Source: Cristatella mucedo (Eukaryota; Bryozoa; Phylactolaemata; Cristatellidae). Taken from it: a stretch of DNA of 64,000 bases. The first letter of the stretch is position 1. The number at the start of each line of letters is the position of its first letter. Under the pieces are notes generated by a model. The model saw only the letters and a program-made list of their open reading frames with translations, searched no databases and was not told where the DNA came from. Of this stretch, positions 11,990 to 21,229 are shown in pieces. Where the stretch lies: NCBI GenBank assembly GCA_009760855.2, contig WPIO01000096.1, forward strand, positions 1,430,501-1,494,500, given 5' to 3'. Position numbers and translations under genes: made by a program.

Positions 11990-12972
11990 CTCTGCCAGCA
12001 AGTCAAATTTTCTCAACTGTCTTGCACCATGTGTTGATAACATCCCCACATTGATGGCAGCAAACTTTCCTAAATTAAATGACGACAGAACCAACTTACT
12101 AGTCATTGGCAAGTCAAGTCTGATTCCAAAACTAGAACAGTTAATGCTCAAAAAATTGGCTCTGCCAGCATATCACCTGTTGAATCTGCACGAAATGTAA
12201 GCACACAGTTCCAAGTGACCATTCATTAGACGACCACATTAGCTCCACAGTCAAGTCTGCCTATTTTCAGCTGCATATTCTTGACTTCTGTAACTCACTG
12301 TTTGCTGGTTTACTGGCCTGGGCAACCACGGGCTTATAGATGGTGCAAAACTCTGCAGCTAGGCTTGTCTGTCGTGAGCATCACAACGGTCACATCACAC
12401 CACTTCTAGCCAACCGACCTGCACTGGCTTCCCGTCAAGCAACGTATCGACTTCGAGGTTTTGTCACTCGTCACATTCAGGTCTCTTTATTCATTGGCTC
12501 CAGCTAACCCATCAGATCTGCTTCGCCACCAGGCTATGCATCATACCGCCTGCTTCTATGAATCTACCTGCTTAAATATACCTCCTAAAAACTTAAAAAT
12601 GCTTTCGAAACAGAGCCTTTAGTTAGTATCCTCTCAAAGCTAGGTAGCTCACTCCCGGCCTGCATTACGACATCTCCTGACTTGTCCACATTTAAAAAGA
12701 AACTAAAAACATCTATTTAAAACCGCATGAGTGGATCCTTGTGATTCGTCCTTTATGTGCTTATGGGTGCTGACCCTGTAGAGTGCTGACACGTGCTGCC
12801 ACTAACCACACTTGCATGCTGACCCTGTGCATATTATTCATGTTGTTTATCAAGCATGATATCCCTCACCATTCAATCACACTTCCCTTTACAGCAATTA
12901 TAAAGCACCAAGAAGGAGATTGAGTACTCTCTGTTTGCTTAATCATAAGCATTATTATTATTATTACACAAG
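11990..12972 (+). mobile_element. LINE-A fragment: reverse-transcriptase thumb region to 3' end
   Basis: Starts in the NSLNSLAACIDDI-equivalent region, continues through MAANFPKLNDDRTNLLVIGK, then frameshifted C-terminal codons, and ends with the 3' UTR, terminal hairpin (12904-12942) and ATTATTATTATTA tail. It lies in ataxin-3 intron 1, sense orientation, and is clearly decayed. Confidence 0.85.
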
Positions 12973-12999
12973 ATTGGTAAAATTTGGTCTTTTTTCGAC

Positions 13000-13188
13000 A
13001 GGGATACCACCTCCAATTGGTCTCTGCATTTGTGACACCTGATATTGCCTTCTGTAACTCACTGTCTGCTGGTTTACCGGCCTGTGCAATCAGCTTACAG
13101 CTGGTGCCAAACTTGGCAGCTAGGGGTTGTCTGTCGTGAGCATCACAGTTGATACATCACTCCACTTCTAGCCGACCTTCACTGGCAA
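13000..13188 (+). mobile_element. LINE-A, upstream half of a copy split by a nested insertion
   Basis: Encodes the DFCNSLSAGLPACAI-type region and VQNSAARLVCRE-type codons, frameshifted. It stops at ACTGGCAA (13181-13188), where an antisense LINE-A was inserted, and resumes at 13577. Confidence 0.85.
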
Positions 13189-13576
13189 TAGTAATAATAA
13201 TAGTACACTTGATAAAATGCCCTCAGAGAACTCAATTTCTTTCTAGGCACTTCACATTTGCCGCAAAGGAAACACGATGGATAAGTGAGTGATATCATGC
13301 TTGAAAAACATCAAGAATAACATGGTTAGGGTTGACGCTCAGTGGGTCAGCATGCAAGTATAGTTCGTGGCAGCATGCATGCACCATGTCAGCATGCATA
13401 AGCACATAAAGAACGAATCCCAGTGATCCACTAAATGCTGTCATAAATAGGTGCATTTCTAATTTCTTTTTAAATGCATTCAAGTCAGGGGATGCCGAGA
13501 TGTAAGTCGGGAGTGAGTTGCAGGCTATGGGAGCATCCAAACTAAATGCATGGTCTCTAAAGGATTTGAGAATTTG
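13189..13576 (-). mobile_element. LINE-A 3' fragment nested in another LINE-A
   Basis: Carries the AATAATAATAG tail side, reverse terminal hairpin, 3' UTR and C-terminal codons (the GDHAFSLDAPIACNSLPTYI region). It is flanked by the five-base direct repeat GGCAA (13184-13188 and 13577-13581), a good target-site duplication. Confidence 0.88.
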
Positions 13577-14146
13577 AGGCAACCAGTCCAGAAATCCATC
13601 GACTTCAAGGTTGTGTCACTCACTTTCAGGTCCCTTCATTGTTTGGCTCTAGCCAACCTATCAGATTTAGTGCCACACCAGGCTAAGCATCCTACCACCT
13701 GTTTCAGTGAATCCAATAGTTTACTATACCTAATATGAAACTATACCTCATATGAACCTAAAATCCTTTAGAGACTGGGCCTTTAGTTCATATGCTCCCA
13801 AAAACTGAAAATTCATTCAAGCTTGCATCTTGACATCCCCTCACTTGACCATATTTAAAAAGAAACTCAAAACTCGCCTATTTATCACAGCATTCAGTGG
13901 GTCCCTGCGATTCATTCTTTATGTGCTTATGTGTGTTTACTGTGCATGATGCCAATAACCCCACTTGCATGCTGACCATGTGCATGTCACCTCTAACCAG
14001 GTTATGCTCAATGTTTCTTAAGCATGCTACTAATAACCATTCGATCAAGCTTCCTTTGCAGCAAAATGTAAAGTGCCTAGAAAGACATTGAGTTCTCTGA
14101 GGGCACTTTATCAAGTGTGTTATTATTATTTATATTATTATTATTA
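13577..14146 (+). mobile_element. LINE-A, downstream half of the split copy
   Basis: Resumes the host LINE-A at CAACCAGTCCAGAAATCCATC and continues to the 3' UTR, terminal hairpin with paired AAAGTGCC and GGCACTTT, and a TTATTATTATT tail. Confidence 0.88.
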
Positions 14147-14149
14147 TCA

Positions 14150-15516
14150 CCAGAGCAGCATAGATCTTGACTGAACTATATAAACATATTCTATGATAAA
14201 GTATGCAGTTAATGCTGTCATAATCATATGTTGTTTAGCCCACCAAGCTAAGAAACTCTCTAAAATCCTCCAAGCTGCAAAGAAAGGGCTGTTGCTATAT
14301 TGGATCAGTAAGACGATTCAATTCTACGGTTATTACAATAAAGATGAGCTGAGCACACGAAGTATTTATTTTAAGCGAATGAATCAGACTACGTGCTGGA
14401 CGACCACAATATCCCACCAGTCTATATTTTAAGGAAGCATTTAAGTAATTGCTAGCCGATGAATTATTATATGTCCATTTTTACTCTCCTACAAGTCGAA
14501 GTAATCATCTTGCAGAACTCAGGCTTTCAAATAATTCAAAATACTAAGGGACTTGAGGGTCGTCTGGGATTTGTAAAACGACCGAAAAAGAATGTCACTT
14601 CAATCACGAACCAATCTGCCAAACGTTTGATTAGGGTTCACTGCTCAACTAATTTAGCAGTCGAACCTCCTTTTCATTTGATGCTCTACATGAAATCGCA
14701 ACTATAGGTTCAGCTCTGCTTGACCACTAATGGAAAAGTTATTTTCTGATTTTGGTAGTAGATACACTTCTAAATGTGTCCTCAGACTTCAATGAACAAT
14801 ACATTAGGGATTCACGTTTCATCAAAGAATGGTTTGGCCCTGTGTCTTGAATTTAATGAGGTGTTTGGCTATTCATTTTTTTACAAATCTGTAGATTCAT
14901 TTCTTGACCGCTCCAGCTGAAATTCAGCCACAGACTGTGAACTAGACTCGGGAACAGTGTCAGAAGGTCGGCACCAAAGGAATTTTTACACAAACTTATA
15001 ATTCATGTTGGCATGATAATCCGACCATCTGTTCAGTGGATCTTGTTGTGTTAATCACTTTCCTAAGCCACGCTATTTTCACTTGTTCCGGTTGAACAGA
15101 GGCAGATTGAAAATTAGAGGCCCCACATAGCAGTCTCGATTGATTTAGCATGGTGAAAACGCAGCCGGACATAACAAGACGGCTTGTGCAGCTGACACTG
15201 AGCTCGGTGACAAGAAGCTCAAGCACTGCTCTCCAAGGCTACTACATATTTGGAATTCATCAGCAAATTACTGTAAACGATGGTTGCCATATCTGCATAA
15301 AGTAGCAATGACTGCACTGAGCAGATTTTACTTACACAAGATCGACTGTAGAGACATTATGGTGAACCAATTTTCTTTTAATAGCTCCCTGGTCTAGCCG
15401 AGGCCAGAGTAGAGCAATTACATTTTACCAGCAGGCCTAAGTTATAAGGGCTTGGGCAGCTGCAGCTTTTATGGATAATCCTGCAAGGCAAGTCAATAAA
15501 TCCCAGAGGTTCGGTT
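14150..15516. other. Intron 1 sequence, nothing identified
   Basis: Short open frames on both strands (up to about 80 codons) without motifs, and no visible LINE or SINE similarity. Confidence 0.55.
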
Positions 15517-16420
15517 ATAATAATAATCATACATTTGATATAGTGCCCTCAGAAAACTTAATCTATTTCTAGCACTTGAATTTGCTGCAAAGGAAGCACA
15601 ATCGAATGGCTAGTGGTGGGATTCTCAATAAACCACATGAATAACATGGTTAGGGTAACATGCACAGGGTCAGCATGCAAGTGTGGTTAGAGGCACCATG
15701 CACAGTGTCAGCATGCATAAACATATAAAGGACGACTCACAGGGACGCTCTAAATGCTGTGATAAATAGGTGCGTTTTTAACTTCTTTTTAAATGTGTTC
15801 AAGTCATGGAATGTCGTGATGCAAGTCAGTCATGAGTTCCAGACTTTGGGAGCATACCAACTAAATGCACAGTCTCCAAAGGATTTGAGATTTGTAGGAG
15901 GTATTGGTAAATAGTTAGATTCCGAAAAGCAGGTGGTATAATGCTTGGCCAGATGGGGTAGTATATCTGATAGATAGGCTATAGCCAAAGAATGAAAGGA
16001 CCTAAAGTGATCGACACAGCTTGAAGTCGATTCTTTGCTTGACTGGTGGCCAGTGCTGGTCGGCAAGCAGTGGTGTGATGTGGCAACTGCGAAGCTCACG
16101 ACAGACAAGCTTAGCTGCAGAGTTTTGCACTAGCTGTAAGCACCTGATTGGGCATGATGGTAGGTCTGGAGTGAGTACCAGGCTTTGGGAGTATGCCAAG
16201 GGTCTCCAAAGGATTTGAGGCTTGTACATGTAAAGGTAAACGATTAGATTCAGAAAAACAAGTGGTACAGTGCTTGGCCTGGCAGGCTAGCATATGTGAT
16301 AGGTATGCTGGGAGGCAAATAATCTAAAAGTGAGTGACAAAACCTTCAAGTTGATGCTGTGCTTGACTGGGAGCAAGTTCAAGTCGGTGAGAAGTGGTGA
16401 CTGAGAGACCCAAGAAAGAT
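15517..16420 (-). mobile_element. Older LINE-A, 3' portion (host of a nested young copy)
   Basis: From the AATAATAATCAT tail through the 3' UTR and C-terminal codons to the DLHWLPVKQRIDFK-equivalent region near 16370-16400. A second partial copy of the same region near 16021-16320 suggests internal duplication or two overlapping old insertions. The matching upstream part resumes at 18527 beyond the young copy. Confidence 0.75.
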
Positions 16421-18526
16421 AATAATAATAATAATAATAATATTGCACTTGATAAAGCGCCCTCAGAGAACTTAATCTCTTTCTAGGCGCTTTACATTTG
16501 CTGCAAAGTGATACGCAATAGAATAGTAAGTAAAATCATGCTTGAAAAACAAACAAAATGAATAACATGGTTAAGGGTTACATGCACTGGGTCAGCATGC
16601 AAATGTGGTTAGTGGCAGCATGAACAGTGTCAGCACGCATAAGCACATCGAGGACGAATCACAAGGACCCACTAAATGCTGTCCTAAATAGGTATGTTTT
16701 TAAGTTTCTTTTAAATGTGGTCAGGTCAGGGGATGTTCTGATGCAGGTCGGGAGGGAGTTCCAGGCTGTGGGAGCATACGAGCTAAATGCACGGTCTCCA
16801 AAGGATTTAAGGTTTGTACGAGGTATTTCTAGACTGTTGGATTCCGAAAAGCGAGTGGTACGATGCTTTGCCTGATGGGGTAGTATCTCTGAAAGATAGG
16901 CTGGAGCCATAGAATGAAGAGACCTAAAAGTGAGCGACAAAACCTTGAAGTCAATCCGTTGCTTGACTGGTAACCAGTGCAGGTCGGCGAGAAGTGGAGT
17001 AATGTGGCAACTGCGACGCTCACGACAGACAAGCCTAGCTGCAGAGTTTTGCACCAGCTGCAATCGCCTGATCGCACATGCTGGTAGGCCAGTAAGCAGT
17101 GAGTTGCAGAAGTCGAGACGAGATGTCACGAATGCATGGACCAACTTGGACGTGGTATCCTTATCTAAACAAGCCCTAATTTTAGCAATGTTATGAAGCT
17201 GAAAATAGGCTGATTTGACTGTGGAGCTGATGTGGTCGTCTAACGAGAGGTCGCTTTGGAATATGACACCTAGATTTCGAGCTGATGCAACTGGAGATAT
17301 GCTGGCAGAGCCAATTTTGAAAGTCAGCCTTTCCAATTTCTGAATAACACTAGGTTTGCCCATAACTAGTAAGTTAGTTTTATCATCGTTTAGTTTTAGA
17401 AAATTTGCTGCCATCCATGATCGGATGTCATCAATGCATGCAGCAAGTGAGTTGAGAGAATTTGAGGTGCTCGAAGGCTGGGAGGGATCAAAGCAAAGGT
17501 ACAACTGAGTGTCATCCGCATAGAAGTGAAAGTCTAGATTGTGCTTGGCAATCACATCAGCGAGAGGGAGAGTATAAACGGTGAAAAGGACCGGACCTAG
17601 CACAGAGCCCTGAGGTACTCCATATTTTAGAGGTACTTCAGATGATCTTTGTCCATTCACGTCAACACTCTGGAGTCTCCCACTGAGATAGGACCTGAAC
17701 CACTGCAGAGCAGTGCCAGTGATGCCCAGGCGAGATGAGAGGCGCTCTAGAAGTACTTTGTGATCGATGGTATCAAAAGCTGCCGAAAGATCGAGCAAAA
17801 CAAGAAGAGACACTCTACCCATGTCTGCATTCCTAAGTAGGTCGTTGTATACCCGAAGCAATGCTGACTCTGTGGAGTGATTAGCTCTAAAGCCAGACTG
17901 GAACTTACTAGCAAGGTGTGAGGTTTCGATATACGAGTTCAGCTGGACTGCCGCGACCCGTTCCAGTGTCTTTGATAGGAATGGTAGAAGGGAGACTGGG
18001 CGGTAGTTGCTTAAGTTCTCTTGGTCTAGTGTAGCTTTCTTGAGAAGTGGCCTGACTACAGCTTTTTTGAAAGGTGCTGGGACCTGACCTGAGGCTAATG
18101 ACATATTAATGATGTTGGTTATGCATGGCAGCAGCAGATCAATGCAACGTAGGAGCAGGACAGTGGGAATAGGGTCCAGTGGACTTGTTGTCTTCTTTGA
18201 TTGAGATACGAGCTTTAGGACTATGTCACTGGTGACCTGTTTAAATGCAGACATTGAGGCGCAGCCAGGAACCGAGGAACAGCATTCTAGTGGGAAGGTT
18301 GTCATCGCAGGGATGGATTCCCTGATTTTGTCTATCTTCTGCACAAAGAATCGAGAGAAGCGATCGGCTAGATCATCACAAGGATCATCAGGTAAGGAGC
18401 TAACCTGGGAACGGTTGAGGAGATGGTTTATTGTCGACATCAGCATTTTTGGATTGTGCATCTGTGATTCAACAATGTTTCTATAGAAGCTAGACTTAGC
18501 CTTTGCTAGGATCGATTGGTACGAAT
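16421..18526 (-). mobile_element. LINE-A copy 2: young, long, 5'-truncated CR1/L2-type LINE
   Basis: The best LINE-A copy: (AAT)n tail at 16421-16440, hairpin, 3' UTR and an uninterrupted reverse-transcriptase frame. Motifs include LLDLSAAFDTIDH (near 17762-17790), GVPQGSVLGPVLF and FYADDTQLY (near 17511-17537), then the C-terminal AYLSEILPHQAKH and AFSSYAPTAWNSLPTC tract typical of CR1/L2-group LINEs. No endonuclease domain is present, so the copy is 5'-truncated. It inserted into an older LINE-A of the same orientation; AGATAA occurs at both borders and may be the target-site duplication. It lies in ataxin-3 intron 1, antisense. Confidence 0.93.
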
Positions 18527-18842
18527 AGATAAGCCTAGCTGCAGAGTTTTGCACACAATGGAAGTGCCTGATGGAGCAGGCCGATAGACCAGCAAGCAGT
18601 GAGTTACAGAGATCAAGACTGGATGTCAAAAATGTATGGACCAATGTAGATATGGTATCCCTGTCTAAACAAGCCTGAATTTTAACATTGTCATGTAGCT
18701 GAAAGAAGGCAGACTTGACTGTGGAGCTGATGTGGCAGTCTAATGAAAGGTCACTTTGGAAACCATGAAAAAGAACAAAACTAAGCACAGTGCCCTGAGG
18801 TACTTCATTTTTGTAGAGGTTCCTCGGATGATCTTTGTCCAT
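16659..18842 (-). CDS. LINE-A reverse transcriptase, chimeric 727-codon frame
   Basis: One continuous frame, but it is a fusion. About the first 105 residues derive from the older LINE-A at 18527 onward (a VPQG block joined by deletion to an FQSDLSLDCHISS block, ending ARLIYS). The rest, beginning YQSILAKAKSSFYRNIV, is the young copy's reverse transcriptase, with its catalytic Asp residues near residue 352 (AAFDTIDH) and at YADD near residue 438. Reverse transcriptases of this kind copy LINE RNA at a nicked target. The young part appears intact, but the element lacks its endonuclease and natural start, so this is probably not an active gene. Confidence 0.7.
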   Translation of the reverse strand: MDKDHPRNLYKNEVPQGTVLSFVLFHGFQSDLSLDCHISSTVKSAFFQLHDNVKIQACLDRDTISTLVHTFLTSSLDLCNSLLAGLSACSIRHFHCVQNSAARLIYSYQSILAKAKSSFYRNIVESQMHNPKMLMSTINHLLNRSQVSSLPDDPCDDLADRFSRFFVQKIDKIRESIPAMTTFPLECCSSVPGCASMSAFKQVTSDIVLKLVSQSKKTTSPLDPIPTVLLLRCIDLLLPCITNIINMSLASGQVPAPFKKAVVRPLLKKATLDQENLSNYRPVSLLPFLSKTLERVAAVQLNSYIETSHLASKFQSGFRANHSTESALLRVYNDLLRNADMGRVSLLVLLDLSAAFDTIDHKVLLERLSSRLGITGTALQWFRSYLSGRLQSVDVNGQRSSEVPLKYGVPQGSVLGPVLFTVYTLPLADVIAKHNLDFHFYADDTQLYLCFDPSQPSSTSNSLNSLAACIDDIRSWMAANFLKLNDDKTNLLVMGKPSVIQKLERLTFKIGSASISPVASARNLGVIFQSDLSLDDHISSTVKSAYFQLHNIAKIRACLDKDTTSKLVHAFVTSRLDFCNSLLTGLPACAIRRLQLVQNSAARLVCRERRSCHITPLLADLHWLPVKQRIDFKVLSLTFRSLHSMAPAYLSEILPHQAKHRTTRFSESNSLEIPRTNLKSFGDRAFSSYAPTAWNSLPTCIRTSPDLTTFKRNLKTYLFRTAFSGSL

Positions 18843-18990
18843 ATACTCAATACTCCGGAGTCCACTAACTGAGATAGGACCTAAACTATTGCAATGCAGC
18901 GCCAGTGATGCCCAGGCGAGATTAAAAGCTCCCAGGAAGGACTTGGCGATCGGTAGTATCCAAAGATGCCAAAAGAAAAAGGATCGTCAT
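18527..18990 (-). mobile_element. Older LINE-A, upstream remnant with internal deletion
   Basis: Continues the LINE interrupted at 16420: AAGCCTAGCTGCAGAGTTTT, then upstream codons. An internal deletion joins the FQSDLSL region to the VPQG region. It ends near the AAFDTIDH-equivalent sequence around 18950-18985. Confidence 0.78.
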
Positions 18991-19904
18991 TTATGTAGCT
19001 TGGTTTCTACCGTGGACTCTTTTTTGGACCTGAGCAAAAAGGTAGCAGGATCTCTATGAAAGTGCTAGAAGTACAGTGTAAACAGGAGTGCAACTAGGAA
19101 AATAAAAGGAAACTGCACCGGGTATAAGCGTGGCTAAATATAGACAGCTGAACAGTTACCTGGTGCCTGCAACGGACGCACAAGTCCTGTAAAATAAATA
19201 CAATCGTAATTAAACAGAAAAAAATCATTAGAAAAACTGTTTTTGCCTCCTATGGTCCTGATTTGACACATCAGATTTATTATTGTGAGCATTGAAAAGC
19301 ATGGTGACTACCGACTGGTCCGACTCCGGCCCAGGACGTTTCTATAACTCGACTAAATAAAGCTAGGGCCATGTCACACACATGTCCCTTATGTAATATC
19401 TATTAGAAAGACAGGCAGATAAAGAGGGCATACTTTTTTAAGACCTGGTGCTGAAGACAAATATTGATAAATGTTCAAACTCCGTTTTGCGTTTGTTAGT
19501 TGCCAAGATTTGAATCAAATCAGCATTAAGAAATCTGCTGTCGCAAAATCTGGCTAAGCTGGGGCCTAGCTTACTTACTTACTTGTCTGTATGCAGCTAC
19601 AACGAGCTTAGCATGCTGACCTAGTTGTATGTTACTGGGCCCTGAAAAATAAAATAATGCCAATAATTTATCTTCTGGCCTCCAGTTAATTACTGGGATT
19701 TGAAAGTGGGTGGCCAATAATGTCTATGCAGTAATTCTTAACTGCGCCTGTTGTCACCGAGTCATTGAAATTCTTGTATTGTAGCCAGAAGCTTTCCGGC
19801 AGTGTCTGCAACCCTAGCATAGGGAACCTACTGTGTGTTCGTGTTATAGTGTGCAAAGAAATCTATTCACTGTCGTGGTTCTAATGTTGACATTTTTGCT
19901 GTAG
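18991..19904. other. Intron 1 sequence up to the exon 2 acceptor, nothing identified
   Basis: No LINE or SINE copy or motif-bearing frame seen. The last 20 bases form the exon 2 acceptor tract. Confidence 0.55.
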
Positions 19905-20054
19905 CAAATTGGGCAGCTATGTGCACAGCACTGCCTCAACTCGTTGCTACAAGGACCATATTTCAGTGCTGCCGACCTTGCGGACATTGCACACCAACTG
20001 GATGAGCTAGAACTGGTGGTCATGTCAGAGGATGGCGCAGGGAGCATCTTGACG
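19905..20054 (+). CDS. ATXN3: Ataxin-3 coding exon 2 (Josephin domain with catalytic Cys16, residues 11-60)
   Basis: The exon begins after a pyrimidine-rich acceptor ending GCTGTAG and ends at ACG|GTATGC, phase 0 on both sides. It starts QIGQLCAQHCLNSLLQG, which matches the catalytic loop of Josephin proteases (human QEGSLCAQHCLNNLLQG). Gln11 corresponds to the oxyanion-hole Gln9 of human ataxin-3 and Cys16 to the nucleophile Cys14. Then come PYFSAADLADIAHQLDE and a shorter acidic stretch where human has the segment before exon 3. The last residues (GAGSILT) are less conserved, so the exact donor is slightly less certain than the acceptor. A TAG stop sits directly before the exon in the same frame, as expected for an internal exon. 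Confidence 0.95.
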
Positions 20055-20876
20055 GTATGCCGTGCTTATTTTTTTTTTGTTCCTTCTAACCGTAGCTTGG
20101 CATTGTGGTATTCATGTCGAGGCAATTGGACACAATTTTGTTCAAACTTGGTGAGTACTCACATAGACTGCTTTCGACCGCGTGTCCACTCCCAAGACTT
20201 CCTTGTGGTATCCAATTCCGGCTGTACATGACTTTTCTCTGACACGTGTTGCATCGTGTGTTTGCCTTTTCTGTAGGCTACATTTGTTTTAGCTTGTACG
20301 CTAAAAAAAGGATTTCTCATGTCTGGGTTTTGAACGGGGCCTGTAGGGAAGGCATGAGTTCAGATGTCTCGCTCCCAACCTCTAGGGGTCACTGCTCTAT
20401 TACTATGCCTGCAGAGACCGACCGCAGCCCCTGTCTCGGCTGAGGCAGTTTCTGATCACAAGCAACCCCTTCCCCAGATTATGTAGCCCTTAAGCCAAGC
20501 AGCAACAGCCCAGAGGGCCACCCGAGTGTGTCCTCAGTCATGGCCCTTCACTGCTACTATTTTTCCATCATGTCACAAGCACTACTCCCAGCTGCGCTAG
20601 TTATCCTCTCACCTTGCTCGTAAACACAACTCCACGATCCTCGTCCGATGCCTCATCTGTCCCTTCAGTCTGTTCATCCCCAGCGAACACCTGCACAACA
20701 CGCGCCCCACCTCGTCGGTAGAAGACCTTCCTCCTCCCCTGGCATCTAGCTTGACTTGAGACATGCCTCGAAATGTCCCTCTATCATCGTTGACGACACC
20801 CACTCGCCTCCAGGTACCACGTGAGACTACTTCGGAGCCCCGACGTTGATGCCGACTTCCTAGCTGGTACCTATAG

Positions 20877-21212
20877 CTCAGCCTACGGGATAGCTGCAGC
20901 CCACTCGCCCATGCACTGCGTTCGCCACTAGAGTTTCTCGAGCTATGGCTGCCCCGTGTACAGGCCAGCATCCTGGCAAACGAGGGGCACGGCTTCGTGG
21001 CCTCCATCCCTCTTCTACGCAAGGACTGTTGTCTCTTGCTGGATGCCGAATCAAGGATCCCGAGCGAAGGCATCGACCCATTCGTCCTGAGCTTCCACCG
21101 CCTCAACCGGACGGCGCTGGACCCGGTGGACCACGGCCATGAGAAGCGAGGTGTGCCTCTCATCTTCAACGTGTACAACCCCACCAAGGCCATCCACTTG
21201 TTGGTTGTTTGA
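20877..21212 (+). other. Unrecognised open frame in a GC-rich block (about 111 codons)
   Basis: Open from just after a TAG at 20874 to a TGA at 21210. It encodes a leucine-rich stretch (PLEFLELWLPRVQASILAN), then DCCLLLDAESRIPSEGIDPF and VPLIFNVYNPTKAIHLLVV. It directly precedes the LINE-C reverse-transcriptase remnant and may be another part of that element. No family is recognised and no ATG opens the frame. Confidence 0.35.
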
Positions 21213-21229
21213 CTTGCTGCTCACATGCA

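Noticed and set aside
13878-14114. Frames over LINE-A 3' UTRs in several places (for example here and 2.1-, 15.8- and 42.2-kb-type repeats)
   Set aside because: They are recurrent translations of the same LINE non-coding or shifted C-terminal sequence.
20609-21193. 194-codon Arg/Ser-rich frame on the - strand
   Set aside because: Composition is typical of the reverse strand of GC-rich coding DNA, and it overlaps a more plausible + strand frame. No motif.
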